NCBI RefSeq assembly: GCF_024584805.1
Contig: NZ_CP075715.1
Location: 2,786,026 to 2,850,025 of the forward strand
DNA: 64,000 nt
Direction of reading: 5' to 3'
Origin: Streptomyces sp. FIT100
GTDB taxonomy: Bacteria > Actinomycetota > Actinomycetes > Streptomycetales > Streptomycetaceae
Made by a program: the position numbers and the translations under genes. Under the pieces are notes generated by a model that worked only from the letters and a program-made list of their open reading frames with translations, was not told where the DNA came from and did not search any database. Numbering within the stretch: the stretch's first letter is position 1; every line of letters begins with the position of its first letter. This document shows, in pieces, positions 1 through 9,238 of this stretch.

Positions 1-32
<32 letters not shown>

Positions 33-53
33 ACTCGCAGAACGGATGCAGCG

Positions 54-443
54 GTGTCGACGACGAACGAGATCAAAGGCCGTGGTCGCGTAACGGTCTT
101 CCCTCTGGAAGGGCTGACCGTCGCATACACGACCCAGTCCAGCGACGAGCGTGGCCTCGGCGATATCGCCGTCGTCGCAGTCACCGAACCGCACACGGAC
201 GCCCTGGCCGCCGGCGCTGCCCTGTGGGTCCTCGCGCGAAACGCGTGGGAGAGGGCGTCCAACAGCCAGGAGCAGGCAAGGTGGATCATCACTCAGGCTA
301 TGCGTGCCCGCATGATCAAGGCTCACCCCTACGAGGACCTGCCCGACGTGGAGTGGGCCGCCGAACTGACCCGCCACTTCCGCCTCGACGGCCTCTTCGC
401 CAACCACGAGATCCTCACCACCGGCCGGCTGACCCTCGCGTGA
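54..443 (+). CDS. Hypothetical protein, possibly truncated at its 5' end
   Basis: This is a 129-residue soluble protein from a GTG start, with no signal peptide, membrane segment or motif I recognise. The middle is alanine-rich and helical-looking (around residues 47-85), followed by a charged stretch with His-Pro-Tyr-Glu-Asp. No clear ribosome site precedes the GTG. The frame stays open upstream into the poly-C run, so the real start may have been lost at the contig edge. It is transcribed towards the methyltransferase gene on the other strand. Function unknown. Confidence 0.55.
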   Translation: MSTTNEIKGRGRVTVFPLEGLTVAYTTQSSDERGLGDIAVVAVTEPHTDALAAGAALWVLARNAWERASNSQEQARWIITQAMRARMIKAHPYEDLPDVEWAAELTRHFRLDGLFANHEILTTGRLTLA

Positions 444-489
444 CCACCGAGACCGCCCCGGTCGGCCACCCCTCCCGGGCGGCCGGGGA

Positions 490-1290
490 CTATTCCCGGT
501 CCTCGGGCGTATGCGGGCCGCGCCGAGCCGCGAGCACCGGCTGGTAGAAGCTTCCGGCGGCCGGCGAGGTCCAGGTGATGTCGGTGAAGCCGGCCTCCGT
601 CACGAGGTCCGTCAACTGGCCGCGGGTCAGCGCCCAGTAGGTCGTACGGCGTACCCGGACGTCCCAGGTGCCCCCCGGCGCCGGATGGAGTTGGAAGTGC
701 TCCATGTCGTAGCGCTCGCCGTCGTCGTGCCAGTGCCACACCTGGAAGGTGATCACTCGGCCGCCGTCGCGGGTCCCCGAGACCTGGGGCGGGGTCGCCG
801 CGGGGCGGGTCGTGCGGGCTTCGTCGTAGTCACGGAGGCTGATCATCAGCAGCCCGTCGGGCCGGAGTACGCGGTGCATGCCGGTCAGGGCCGCGCGGAT
901 GCCGTCCGTCGTGAGCAGGTGCGGGAGCGAGTTGTCCGCGCTGACGACGGCATCGAAGGCGAAGGGCCGGAAGGGCAGGGCGCGCATGTCCGCCGCGGCG
1001 ACGGGGAGGCGAGTGCCGCGGGCCCGTGCCTCGGCCGTGGCGCGGGCGGCGGCTCGGGGGCTCAGGTCAGTGCCGGTGACACGGTGGCCGGTCAGGGCGA
1101 GGCCGATCGCCTGGGTTCCGATGCCGCAGGAGCAGTCCAGGATCCGGTGCGGGCCGGGGCCAAGTCGCGGGCGGATCAGGCCGTCCAGTGCCGCCGCCTG
1201 GCGGGCCATGCTCGCGTCCCAGTCAGGGAAGATCAGGTGGTAGTCGGCGGCCAGCGCGTCGTAGAAGTCCTTCACCGTTGACTCCGGCAC
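490..1290 (-). CDS. Class I SAM-dependent methyltransferase
   Basis: This 266-residue protein has the Rossmann-type methyltransferase fold. Motif I is ILDCSCGIGTQAIGLA near residues 49-64, followed by an acidic residue in VTGTDLSP that would bind the ribose of SAM. Next come AADMRALPF, then DAVVSADNSLPHL and the VLRPDGLLMISLRDYD strand. The DFYDALAADYHLIFPDW start and the late RYDMEHFQ region resemble glycine/sarcosine-type N-methyltransferases, but the substrate cannot be told from sequence. It stands alone and converges with the first gene. Family assignment is strong; function is not. Confidence 0.85.
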   Translation of the reverse strand: MPESTVKDFYDALAADYHLIFPDWDASMARQAAALDGLIRPRLGPGPHRILDCSCGIGTQAIGLALTGHRVTGTDLSPRAAARATAEARARGTRLPVAAADMRALPFRPFAFDAVVSADNSLPHLLTTDGIRAALTGMHRVLRPDGLLMISLRDYDEARTTRPAATPPQVSGTRDGGRVITFQVWHWHDDGERYDMEHFQLHPAPGGTWDVRVRRTTYWALTRGQLTDLVTEAGFTDITWTSPAAGSFYQPVLAARRGPHTPEDRE

Positions 1291-1410
1291 GGGGCCCAGC
1301 CTACTGCGTGCCCGGTGAGGGCTCCGGCTTCCTGCGACGGTCTGATCGTCGCGCTCGTCGGCTCGGTCATGGCCCCGGGCTGCCCGACCGGCTGCCCGAC
1401 GGCGCGGACA

Positions 1411-2499
1411 TCATGACGAGTCGCGGACGACCAGCTCGGTGGGGAGCACCAACTGGGGGCGTTCCCGTGTGCCCTGCGCGGCGATCTGGCGGAGCAGCAG
1501 GGCGGCCATCGCGCGGCCCATCTCCTCGATCGGCTGGCGCACGCTCGTGAGGGCCGGGTCCATGTGGCGGGCGACGGCCGAGTCGTCGAAGCCGACGAGG
1601 GCGATGTCGTCCGGGATGCGGCGGCCCGACTCGCGCAGGACCTGGCGGGCGCCTGCCGCCATGACGTCGGAGGCCGCGAAGACGGCGTCGAGAGAGGGGC
1701 GGCGTTCCAGCAGGGCCCGCATGGCGCGGCGGCCGCCCTCCTCGGTGAAGTCGGCGGGGGCGATGAGCTGTTCGTCGGGGGCGAGGCCCGCGGCGGCGAC
1801 GGCCTGCCGGTAGCCGTCGAGGCGGCACTGTGCGCCGTACACGTCGAGCCGTCCGGTGATCGTCGCGATGGTGCGGCGGCCGCGGGAGAGCAGGTGGGCG
1901 ACGGCCGCGCGGGCGCCCTCGGTGTTGTCGGAGTCGACGGCGGCGAGCGGTTCGCCGGCCGAGCGGCGGCCGCTGATGACGGCCGGGATCCTGAGCTGTT
2001 CCAGCAGGTCGGGCAGGGGGTCGTCGGCGTGCACGGAGACCAGCAGGACGCCGTCGACACGGTCGGCCGCGAGGTACTGGGCGAGCCTGCGGCGCTCGCG
2101 GTCCGAGCCCGCGAAGGTCAGCAGCAGTTGCATGTCGGTGTCGGCGAGGGCCGCTCCGACGCCCCGCACGATGTCGGAGAAGTACGGCTCGGCGAAGAAG
2201 CGGGCCTCGGGTTCGGGGACGACGAGGGCGATGGCGTCGGTGCGGTTGGCCGCGAGCGCGCGGGCCGCGCGATTGGGCACGTAACCGAGCTCGGCGACGG
2301 CCGCCTCGACGGCGGCCCGGGTCTCGTCGCTGACCCGGGGCGAGCCGTTGATCACCCGGGAGACCGTGCCGCGGCCGACGCCGGCGCGGGCGGCGACCTC
2401 TTCAAGGGTCGGTCTGCCCCCGCTCCTGCCTCCGGACCGGACGCCGGCGACGCCGCCGATGCCGACCGCCCGGACACCGGTTTTCCGGCGATCCACCAT
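1411..2499 (-). CDS. cebR: LacI-family repressor of cello-oligosaccharide genes, CebR
   Basis: This is a LacI/GalR repressor of about 362 residues. The N-terminal helix-turn-helix reads TLEEVAARAGVGRGTVSRV, followed by the hinge-helix region YVPNRAARALAANRT and a periplasmic-binding-protein-like sensor domain ending LTSVRQPIEEMG. I chose the ATG at 2499 because GGGGAGG lies just upstream; an earlier in-frame start would add about 28 residues. It is divergent from cebEFG-bglC, and a perfect 14-bp palindrome matching the known CebR box lies between them. In streptomycetes CebR is released by cellobiose or cellotriose and controls entry into cellulose use. Identification rests on gene order plus operator. 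Confidence 0.9.
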   Translation of the reverse strand: MVDRRKTGVRAVGIGGVAGVRSGGRSGGRPTLEEVAARAGVGRGTVSRVINGSPRVSDETRAAVEAAVAELGYVPNRAARALAANRTDAIALVVPEPEARFFAEPYFSDIVRGVGAALADTDMQLLLTFAGSDRERRRLAQYLAADRVDGVLLVSVHADDPLPDLLEQLRIPAVISGRRSAGEPLAAVDSDNTEGARAAVAHLLSRGRRTIATITGRLDVYGAQCRLDGYRQAVAAAGLAPDEQLIAPADFTEEGGRRAMRALLERRPSLDAVFAASDVMAAGARQVLRESGRRIPDDIALVGFDDSAVARHMDPALTSVRQPIEEMGRAMAALLLRQIAAQGTRERPQLVLPTELVVRDSS

Positions 2500-2591
2500 G
2501 CCGCCTCCCCGCGTTCCACTGGGCGAGAACATTACGCGTCGGGTGCCTTGACACCCCTCCGGGGAGCCGCGACCCTTCAACACATCACGAA

Positions 2592-2605
2592 TGGGAGCGC
2601 TCCCA
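2592..2605. promoter_or_regulatory. CebR operator (perfect 14-bp palindrome)
   Basis: TGGGAGCGCTCCCA is a perfect palindrome and matches the published CebR-box consensus. It lies in the cebR-cebE intergenic region, about 120 bp before the cebE start and about 90 bp before the chosen cebR start, so one bound repressor could control both directions. Confidence 0.92.
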
Positions 2606-2722
2606 CCGTACCTGACTCATACAGGACCCGCACGTTCCCCGCCCGAGCCGCATGCACCAACGAACGGGACGAGCACGCCAGTTGGCCGGGGGGTCGGCAC
2701 GTCAGGGCACTAGGAGGACGCA

Positions 2723-4036
2723 ATGCGCAAGGCCGTAATCCTCGCGGTCGCCGCAGTGCTCGGCGCCGGGCTGCTGGCCGGCTGTGCCGAGGACAGCGAC
2801 ACACCCGCCGGCAGCAGTTCGCAGGGCGGGGGCGACGACAAGGGCAAGATCACGCTCACGGTGGGGGTCTTCGGTGCCTTCGGGCTCAAGGAGGCCGGAC
2901 TCTACGACGAGTACATGAAGCTCAACAAGAACGTCGTCATCCAGCAGACCTCCATCGAGCGCAACGAGAACTACTACCCGCAGCTCCTCACCCACCTGGG
3001 CACCGGCAGCGGACTCGCCGACATCCAGGCCGTCGAGGTCAACAACATCGCCGAGATCACCGCGACACAGGCGGACAAACTCGTCGACCTGGGCAAGACC
3101 AACGGCGCCAGCAAGGACGCCTTCCTGCCCTGGAAGTGGGCGCAGGCCACGAACAAGGACGGGAAGACGGTCGGCCTCGGCACCGACATCGGCCCGCAGG
3201 GCATCTGCTACCGCAAGGACCTGTTCGCCAAGGCCGGGCTGCCCACCGACCGCGAGGCCGTCGGCAAGCTCTGGGCGGGCGACTGGAACAAGTACCTGGA
3301 GACAGGAAAGCAGTTCAAGGCGAAGGCCCCGAAGGGGAGCGCCTTCGTCGACTCCGCGGCCGGCGTCATGAACGCGATCAACGGCAGCAGCGCCGAGCGC
3401 TTCTACGACGCGAACGGCCAGATCATCTACAAGACGAACCCGACGGTGAAGCAGGCCTTCGACACCGCCGCGGCCTTCGCGACCGAGGGGCTTTCGGGCA
3501 AGCTGCAGCAGTTCACGCCCGCTTGGGACCAGGGCTTCTCCAACGGCACCTTCGCCACGGTCTCCTGTCCCGCCTGGATGCTCGGCTACATCCAGGACAA
3601 GGCGGGCGACGCCGGCAAGGACAAGTGGGACGTCGCCCAGGCCCCCAAGCCCAGCAACTGGGGCGGCTCGTTCCTGATCGTCCCCGAGGCGGGCAGGAAC
3701 AAGGCCGAGGCGGCGAAGCTCGCGGCCTGGCTGACCGCACCCGAGCAGCAGGCGAAGCTCTTCGAGAAGCGCGGCAGCTTCCCGAGCGCCTCCGCCGCGT
3801 ACGCGCTGCCCAGTGTGTCCGGCGCCAAGCACCCGTACTTCGCGAACGCCCCGATCGGCCAGATCTTCTCGCAGGCCGCCCAGGGCATCCCGGTGGCCCC
3901 CGTCGGTCCGAAGGACCTGGTCATCGCGCAGAACCTGGGAGACATCGGCATGCTCCAGGTCGACCAGAAGGGCAAGTCCGCCAAGGAAGGCTGGGACGCG
4001 GCCGTCAAGGCCATCGACAACGCCCTGGACCAGTGA
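2723..4036 (+). CDS. cebE: Cello-oligosaccharide-binding lipoprotein CebE
   Basis: This is a 437-residue solute-binding lipoprotein of the sugar ABC (family 1) type. The signal peptide ends in the lipobox LLAGC with the lipidated cysteine at residue 21. The mature protein contains typical family segments (TQADKLVDLG, ICYRKDLFAKAG, GGSFLIVPEAG). AGGAGGAC lies six bases before the ATG. It would capture cellobiose/cellotriose outside the membrane and pass it to CebF-CebG. The ATPase is not encoded here; in Streptomyces the shared MsiK ATPase does this job from another locus. First gene of the operon. Confidence 0.92.
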   Translation: MRKAVILAVAAVLGAGLLAGCAEDSDTPAGSSSQGGGDDKGKITLTVGVFGAFGLKEAGLYDEYMKLNKNVVIQQTSIERNENYYPQLLTHLGTGSGLADIQAVEVNNIAEITATQADKLVDLGKTNGASKDAFLPWKWAQATNKDGKTVGLGTDIGPQGICYRKDLFAKAGLPTDREAVGKLWAGDWNKYLETGKQFKAKAPKGSAFVDSAAGVMNAINGSSAERFYDANGQIIYKTNPTVKQAFDTAAAFATEGLSGKLQQFTPAWDQGFSNGTFATVSCPAWMLGYIQDKAGDAGKDKWDVAQAPKPSNWGGSFLIVPEAGRNKAEAAKLAAWLTAPEQQAKLFEKRGSFPSASAAYALPSVSGAKHPYFANAPIGQIFSQAAQGIPVAPVGPKDLVIAQNLGDIGMLQVDQKGKSAKEGWDAAVKAIDNALDQ

Positions 4037-4041
4037 CCGGG

Positions 4042-5052
4042 ATGGCGAGTGACGCCACAGCCGCCGCGCCCTCCCTGGGGGAGGAGGGCGCGGCCCCGGC
4101 ACGTCCCCCGCGCCAGGACGTCGCCGGGGACGAGCGGCGCCGCTCGCGGCGCAGCCGCCGGTACCGGCGGGACGTGCGGTGGAGCCCGTACGCCTTCGTC
4201 GCGCCGTTCTTCGCGTTCTTCGCCGCCTTCGGGCTCTTCCCGCTGCTCTACACGGGCTGGGCCAGCCTGCACCGGGTGGAGCTGACGGCGCCGAACGACA
4301 TGGAATGGGTGGGGCTGCGCAACTTCAGCAGGCTGCTGGAGGACGAGTTCTTCTGGAACGCGCTGCAGAACACCGTCACCATCGGGCTGATCTCCACCGT
4401 GCCGCAGCTGCTCATGGCGCTCGGCCTCGCGCATCTGCTCAACTACCGGCTCCGCGGCTCGATGTTCTTCCGGGTCGCCGTCCTCACTCCGTACGCGACG
4501 TCGGTGGCCGCGGCGACCCTCGTCTTCGTGCTGCTCTTCGGACGCGACTACGGGATGATCAACTGGGCGCTGGGGCTGGCCGGGATCGACACCGTCGACT
4601 GGCAGAACGGCACCTGGACCTCGCAGATCGCGGTCTCCACGATCGTCATCTGGCGCTGGACGGGATACAACGCGCTGATCTACCTCGCGGCGATGCAGTC
4701 GATACCGGACGACCTGTACGAGTCGGCGGCGCTCGACGGAGCCTCGCGCCGGCAGCAGTTCGTGCATGTGACCGTCCCGTCGCTGCGTCCGACCATCCTC
4801 TTCACCTGCGTGGTGTCGACGATCGGCGCCACGCAGCTGTTCGGCGAGCCGCTCCTTTACAACGGGGCCGCGGGCGCGACGGGGGGCGCGGAGCACCAGT
4901 TCCAGACGCTCGGGCTCTATCTGTACGAGCAGGGCTGGGTGAACCTGCATCTCGGCCGGGCCTCGGCGATCGCCTGGGCGATGTTCCTGATCCTGCTGGT
5001 GATCGGCGCCGTGAACTGGCTGCTCGTCCGCCGGCTCCGCAAGAGCGTGTAG
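4042..5052 (+). CDS. cebF: Cello-oligosaccharide ABC transporter permease CebF
   Basis: This 336-residue MalF-type permease starts at the ATG five bases after the cebE stop. An unusually long, arginine-rich cytoplasmic N-terminus (about 45 residues) precedes the first membrane helix, YAFVAPFFAFFAAFGLFPLL. About six helices follow. The EAA loop that docks the ATPase is YESAALDGASRRQQFVHVTVP. It pairs with CebG to form the membrane channel for cello-oligosaccharide import. Close spacing to both neighbours supports one transcript. Confidence 0.92.
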   Translation: MASDATAAAPSLGEEGAAPARPPRQDVAGDERRRSRRSRRYRRDVRWSPYAFVAPFFAFFAAFGLFPLLYTGWASLHRVELTAPNDMEWVGLRNFSRLLEDEFFWNALQNTVTIGLISTVPQLLMALGLAHLLNYRLRGSMFFRVAVLTPYATSVAAATLVFVLLFGRDYGMINWALGLAGIDTVDWQNGTWTSQIAVSTIVIWRWTGYNALIYLAAMQSIPDDLYESAALDGASRRQQFVHVTVPSLRPTILFTCVVSTIGATQLFGEPLLYNGAAGATGGAEHQFQTLGLYLYEQGWVNLHLGRASAIAWAMFLILLVIGAVNWLLVRRLRKSV

Positions 5053-5061
5053 GGGGCTGAT

Positions 5062-5940
5062 GTGCTGACGACGATGACGACCACGGCGCCACCGCGCCGC
5101 GGGCGCAAGGGGGCCGGCCGGCAGCTGCGCGGCGGCAAGATCACCTATGCGGTCCTGGTCCTGTTCACCGTGGGCTCGCTCTTTCCCCTGGTGTGGACGG
5201 CGATCGCGGCGTCCCGCACCAGCGGACGGCTCGCGCAGACTCCCCCGCCCTTCTGGTTCGGCGGCAATCTCTTCAGGAACCTGGAGATCGCCTGGACCGA
5301 CGCCAACATGGGGACGGCGCTGCTCAACACCACGGTGGTCGCGGGGTCGGTCGCGGCCGGCACGGTGTTCTTCTCCACGCTCGCCGGCTTCGCGTTCGCC
5401 AAACTCCGCTTCCGCTTCAAGAACCTCCTCCTGCTGCTCGTGATCGGCACGATGATGGTGCCTCCGCAGCTCAGCGTCGTGCCGCTGTACATGGTGATCG
5501 CCGAGCTGTCCTGGACGGACCAGTTGCAGTCCGTCATCCTGCCCACCCTGGTCAGCGCCTTCGGTGTGTTCTTCATGCGCCAGTACCTGAGCGAGGCGCT
5601 GCCGACCGAGCTGATCGAGGCGGCCCGGGTGGACGGGGCGAGCAGCTGGCGCGTGGTCTGGCACGTCGTCTTCCCCGCGGCGCGGCCCGCGATGGCGGTC
5701 CTCGGCATGCTGACCTTCGTGATGGCCTGGAACGACTTCTTCTGGCCGATCATCGCGCTGACCCAGAACGGCAGCCCCACCGTGCAGGTGGCGCTGACGG
5801 GGCTCGGCCGCGGCTACATCCCCGACCAGTCGGTGATCATGGCCGGTGCGCTGCTGGGCACCCTGCCGCTGCTGATCGCCTTCGTGGTCTTCGGCAAGCA
5901 GATCGTCGGCGGGATCATGCAGGGCGCGGTCAAGGGCTGA
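5062..5940 (+). CDS. cebG: Cello-oligosaccharide ABC transporter permease CebG
   Basis: This 292-residue MalG-type permease uses a GTG start preceded by AGGGGGCTGAT, nine bases after cebF. The first helix is around residues 30-50. The EAA loop reads [21 protein letters not shown], and the C-terminus [16 protein letters not shown] is typical of MalG-like subunits, whose tail contacts the ATPase. It acts with CebE and CebF. Confidence 0.92.
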   Translation: MLTTMTTTAPPRRGRKGAGRQLRGGKITYAVLVLFTVGSLFPLVWTAIAASRTSGRLAQTPPPFWFGGNLFRNLEIAWTDANMGTALLNTTVVAGSVAAGTVFFSTLAGFAFAKLRFRFKNLLLLLVIGTMMVPPQLSVVPLYMVIAELSWTDQLQSVILPTLVSAFGVFFMRQYLSEALPTELIEAARVDGASSWRVVWHVVFPAARPAMAVLGMLTFVMAWNDFFWPIIALTQNGSPTVQVALTGLGRGYIPDQSVIMAGALLGTLPLLIAFVVFGKQIVGGIMQGAVKG

Positions 5941-5983
5941 CGTCGCCACCTCTCCTCCTTCCTCCGCATACGTACGCACACGT

Positions 5984-5997
5984 TGGGAGCACCTCCA
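5984..5997. promoter_or_regulatory. Possible weak CebR box overlapping the bglC ribosome site
   Basis: TGGGAGCACCTCCA matches the CebR palindrome at 11 of 14 positions and ends on the first base of the bglC start codon, covering the ribosome-binding region. Bound repressor here could add control of bglC within the operon. It could equally be chance, since a GGGAG ribosome site already supplies half of the match. Confidence 0.4.
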
Positions 5998-7442
5998 TGT
6001 CCGAGTCCGCGACCGGGTCCGCGTCCGCGTCCGCGTCCGTCAGCTTTCCGCCCGGCTTCCTGTGGGGCACCGCCACCGCCGCGTACCAGATCGAAGGCGC
6101 CGCGCAGGAAGGCGGCCGCACGCCGTCGATCTGGGACACCTTCAGCCACACCCCCGGCAGGGTGGAGAACGGGGACACGGGCGATGTCGCCGTCGACCAT
6201 TTCCACCGCAGCGCCGACGACGTCCGGATGATGGCGGAGCTCGGCGTCAACGCCTACCGCTTCTCGGTCTCCTGGTCGCGCGTGCAGCCGACCGGACGCG
6301 GCCCTGCCGTCCAGCGCGGGCTGGACTTCTACCGGCAGCTCGTCGACGACCTGCTGGCGCACGGCATCACGCCCGCGCTCACCCTCTACCACTGGGATCT
6401 GCCGCAGGAGCTGGAGGCCGCGGGCGGCTGGCCGGAGCGGGACACCGCGAGCCGCTTCGCCGACTACGCCCGTATCCTCGCCGACGCGCTCGGCGACCGC
6501 GTCGTGCACTGGATCACCCTCAACGAGCCCTGGTGCAGCGCGTTTCTGGGGTACGGCTCGGGTGTCCACGCCCCCGGCCGCTCCGACCCGGTCGCCGCGC
6601 TGCGCGCCGCGCACCACCTCAATCTGGGCCACGGACTGGCCGCCCAGGCCCTGCGCGGTGCCCTGCCGGCCCGCGCGCAGCTCGCCGTGAGCCTCAACCC
6701 CAGCGCTGTCAGGGCGAAGACCCAGTCCCCCGCCGATCTGGACGCCCGGCGCAGGATCGACGCGCTGGCCAACAGGGTCTTCAGCGATCCGATGCTCCAC
6801 GGCTCGTACCCCGGCGATCTCTTCGAGGACACCGCGCGGCTCACCGACTGGTCGTTCGTCCACGGCGACGATCTGGCCGTCATCCGCCACCCCCTGGACT
6901 GGCTCGGGATCAACTACTACACACCCGCTGTTGTATCAGCGGCCACTGACAGTGACGACGCGCCCGCCGAGCGGAACGACGGCCACAACTCCAGCGAGCA
7001 CTCCCCCTGGCCCGGCGCCGACTCGGTCGCCTTCCACCGCCCGCCGGGCGACGTCACCGACATGGGCTGGCCGATCGACCCGAGCGGCCTGCACGACCTC
7101 CTGATGCGCTACAGCCGCGAGGCGCCGGGGCTCCCGCTGATGGTGACCGAGAACGGCGCGGCGTACCCCGACAAGCCGGCTGCCGACGGCAGCGTCCACG
7201 ACCCCGAGCGGATCGCCTATCTGCACGCCCATCTCGCCGCCGTCCACCGGGCGATCGCCGACGGCGCCGACGTCCGCGGGTACTTCCTGTGGTCCCTGAT
7301 GGACAACTTCGAGTGGGCGTACGGCTACGGCAAGCGCTTCGGCGCGGTGTACGTCGACTACGAGACCCAGGCCCGCACCCCGAAGTCCAGCGCCCGCTGG
7401 TACGGGCAGCTGGCCAGGACGGGAGTGCTTCCGTCCATGTGA
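5997..7442 (+). CDS. bglC: GH1 beta-glucosidase BglC
   Basis: This is a 481-residue cytoplasmic family-1 glycoside hydrolase that would split imported cellobiose to glucose. It has the family N-terminal signature [19 protein letters not shown], the acid/base glutamate in TLNEPW (E177) and the nucleophile in TENGAA (E385). It also has the conserved [18 protein letters not shown] segment. There is no signal peptide. A Ser-Ala-Ser-Ala repeat of about ten residues follows the start. The ATG at 5997 is preceded by GGGAG. It is the last gene of the ceb operon and ends before a strong hairpin. Confidence 0.93.
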   Translation: MSESATGSASASASVSFPPGFLWGTATAAYQIEGAAQEGGRTPSIWDTFSHTPGRVENGDTGDVAVDHFHRSADDVRMMAELGVNAYRFSVSWSRVQPTGRGPAVQRGLDFYRQLVDDLLAHGITPALTLYHWDLPQELEAAGGWPERDTASRFADYARILADALGDRVVHWITLNEPWCSAFLGYGSGVHAPGRSDPVAALRAAHHLNLGHGLAAQALRGALPARAQLAVSLNPSAVRAKTQSPADLDARRRIDALANRVFSDPMLHGSYPGDLFEDTARLTDWSFVHGDDLAVIRHPLDWLGINYYTPAVVSAATDSDDAPAERNDGHNSSEHSPWPGADSVAFHRPPGDVTDMGWPIDPSGLHDLLMRYSREAPGLPLMVTENGAAYPDKPAADGSVHDPERIAYLHAHLAAVHRAIADGADVRGYFLWSLMDNFEWAYGYGKRFGAVYVDYETQARTPKSSARWYGQLARTGVLPSM

Positions 7443-7445
7443 AAG

Positions 7446-7487
7446 CGTGCCCCGGCCGGGGTGGGGGGGTGGACCGGCCGGGGCACG
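7446..7487. terminator. Hairpin terminator after the ceb operon
   Basis: A perfect 14-bp inverted repeat (7446-7459 and 7474-7487, arm CGTGCCCCGGCCGG) with a 14-base G-rich loop begins three bases after the bglC stop. It lies between bglC and the convergent chitinase gene and probably ends transcription from both sides. There is no T-run, as is usual in streptomycetes. Confidence 0.8.
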
Positions 7488-7570
7488 CGGCGGGGGGTGG
7501 CTGCTGGGGGGAAGCGGCTCACCGGAGGGGGAGGGAGTCCGACAGGGGGCGGGAGTCCGACAGGGGGCGG

Positions 7571-9106
7571 CTACCTGTAGGCGGCGAACGCCTTCGTGAA
7601 GGCGAGCGGCTCCTGGAGGATCGAGCTGCACGTCGCGTCGGCGCGGTTGACGGCGCCTTCCGGGCACTGCTTGTCCCGGGTCGAGGACCACATCGCCAGC
7701 CAGCCGATGCCCTTCGACTTCGCGAAGTCGACCAGCTGGGCCGCGTCGTCGACCCTGAAGACCTCGGTCGTGACGTCGTTGACGCCGATCATCGGGGTGA
7801 CGGCGACGGCCTTCCACGCGGCCGCGTCGGAGAGCCCGAGCACGCCCTTGATCTGGGCCTGGGTCGCGGTGGCCGCCTGGACGGCGTACGTGCCCATGTC
7901 GCCGCTGTACGCGGGACCGTAGTCCATCGCCATGATGTTGACGGCGTCGGTCCTGACACCGTTCTTCCTGGCGTCGGCGAGCAGGTCGACGCCCGGCTGG
8001 GTCAGGCCCTCCGGCATCACGGGCAGCGTGAACGACACGTCCAGGCCGGGGTGTTCCTTCTGGAGCTGTGCGATGGCCTGCGAGCGGCGGGTGTTGGCAG
8101 CGGTGTCCGGGAGGGCCGCGCCCTCGATGTCGAAGTCGACCTTGGTGAGCTTGTAGGCGTCGACGACCTTGCCGTAGGCCGCCGCGAGTTCGCCCGCCGA
8201 CGAGCAGTTGAGGGCCAGCTCGTGCCCGGCCGCGCCGCCGAAGGAGACCCGGACGTCGCCGCCCTTGGCCCGCAGGGCGGCTATCTGGGCGGCGACCTTG
8301 TCGTCGGCGAGGCCCGTGACACCGCCCCACAGCGGCGCGCAGCCGCCGCCGGAGGTGATGAAGGCGAGGGTGAAGTCCTTCACGCCGGTCTTCGCCGCGG
8401 TGTCGAGCATGTCGTACGCGGGGTAGAGGGAGGTGTCGATGTACGGCGCGAACTTCGCGCCGCCGGCCGTCGGCTGCGTGGGGGTCCCGGTCGGTGCGGC
8501 GGTCTGCGTCGGGGTCGGTGTCGGTGTCGCGGTGGGGCTCGGACGCTGGGACGGCGACTGCGTGGGGGTGGGGCTGGAGGTCGGGGCGGCCGTGGGCCGC
8601 TGCGTCGGGCGGCCGCTGGGCTGCGGTGTGGCGCCCTCGTCGACCGAGCACACGGACTTGTTGATGAAGCAGCCGGAGGGGTCGCCGGCCTTGGCGCCCG
8701 CCGAGCCGCTCGCCGGGCCGCTCGCCGTGGTGACGAAGCCGACCGTGATGGAGGCCCCGGGCGCCAGCTCCTTGTTCCAGCTCGCGGGCTTCACGGTGAT
8801 GTGCCGCCCCTGCACGGTGTGGTCACCGTTCCAGAGGGAGCCGATCGCCGTGCCCGCCGGCAGGTCGAATTCGAGGGTCCAGCCCGACTGGGCCTTGCCG
8901 GTGTCATTCGTGATGACGTACTGGCCGGTGTAACCGCTGTCCCAGGAGCTGGTCCTGGTGTACGCGGCACCGACCGCGGCCGCCTGCGCCGTGCCGGTGA
9001 GTGCGAAGGCGGCGCCGCCGGTGACGGCGGCGGCCACGACCGCGCCGATCGCCTTGGTCCTGCCGCTCGCGGTGCGCCGGTGCGTACGCCTGCTGCTGCT
9101 GCCCAT
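7571..9106 (-). CDS. Secreted chitinase: CBM2 domain, Pro/Thr linker, GH18 catalytic domain
   Basis: This 511-residue secreted enzyme has an arginine-rich signal peptide ending near AQAA (residues 41-44). Residues 50-128 form a family-2 carbohydrate-binding module (WDSGYTGQYVITNDTG to ITVGFVTTASG). A Pro/Thr/Ser linker spans about 160-215. The GH18 domain begins at AKFAPYIDTSLYPAYDM. Its catalytic motif is DFDIE, with D324, D326 and the proton donor E328; MAMDYGP is a conserved late GH18 strand. The protein would bind crystalline chitin or cellulose and release chito-oligosaccharides. It converges with the ceb operon. I saw no clear DasR site upstream. Confidence 0.92.
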   Translation of the reverse strand: MGSSSRRTHRRTASGRTKAIGAVVAAAVTGGAAFALTGTAQAAAVGAAYTRTSSWDSGYTGQYVITNDTGKAQSGWTLEFDLPAGTAIGSLWNGDHTVQGRHITVKPASWNKELAPGASITVGFVTTASGPASGSAGAKAGDPSGCFINKSVCSVDEGATPQPSGRPTQRPTAAPTSSPTPTQSPSQRPSPTATPTPTPTQTAAPTGTPTQPTAGGAKFAPYIDTSLYPAYDMLDTAAKTGVKDFTLAFITSGGGCAPLWGGVTGLADDKVAAQIAALRAKGGDVRVSFGGAAGHELALNCSSAGELAAAYGKVVDAYKLTKVDFDIEGAALPDTAANTRRSQAIAQLQKEHPGLDVSFTLPVMPEGLTQPGVDLLADARKNGVRTDAVNIMAMDYGPAYSGDMGTYAVQAATATQAQIKGVLGLSDAAAWKAVAVTPMIGVNDVTTEVFRVDDAAQLVDFAKSKGIGWLAMWSSTRDKQCPEGAVNRADATCSSILQEPLAFTKAFAAYR

Positions 9107-9238
9107 CGCGTGCCTGCCTCTGTGTTACTGGTTCCGGGGGGCGAGGCAGCACGCTAGCGGCAGCGGAACGGACAATTCCCACGATCCGGGCGGTGGTGGG
9201 ACTTCTTAGGGTGCGCTTAAGGACCGCATCGGCGCCGA

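Noticed and set aside
1564..4041. Very long open frame upstream of cebF on the plus strand
   Set aside because: It is a GC-rich shadow running antisense through cebR and out of frame through cebE. The real cebF starts at the ATG 4042, right after cebE.
3586..5979. 797-codon open frame on the minus strand opposite cebE-cebF-cebG
   Set aside because: Its product is low-complexity His/Arg/Glu-rich sequence, and the plus strand carries three well-supported transporter genes. It is typical of high-GC antisense frames.
7534..7570. Short duplicated block GGGAGTCCGACAGGGGGC downstream of the chitinase stop
   Set aside because: Two copies of about 18 bases in a G-rich spacer are seen, but no function or element structure can be supported.
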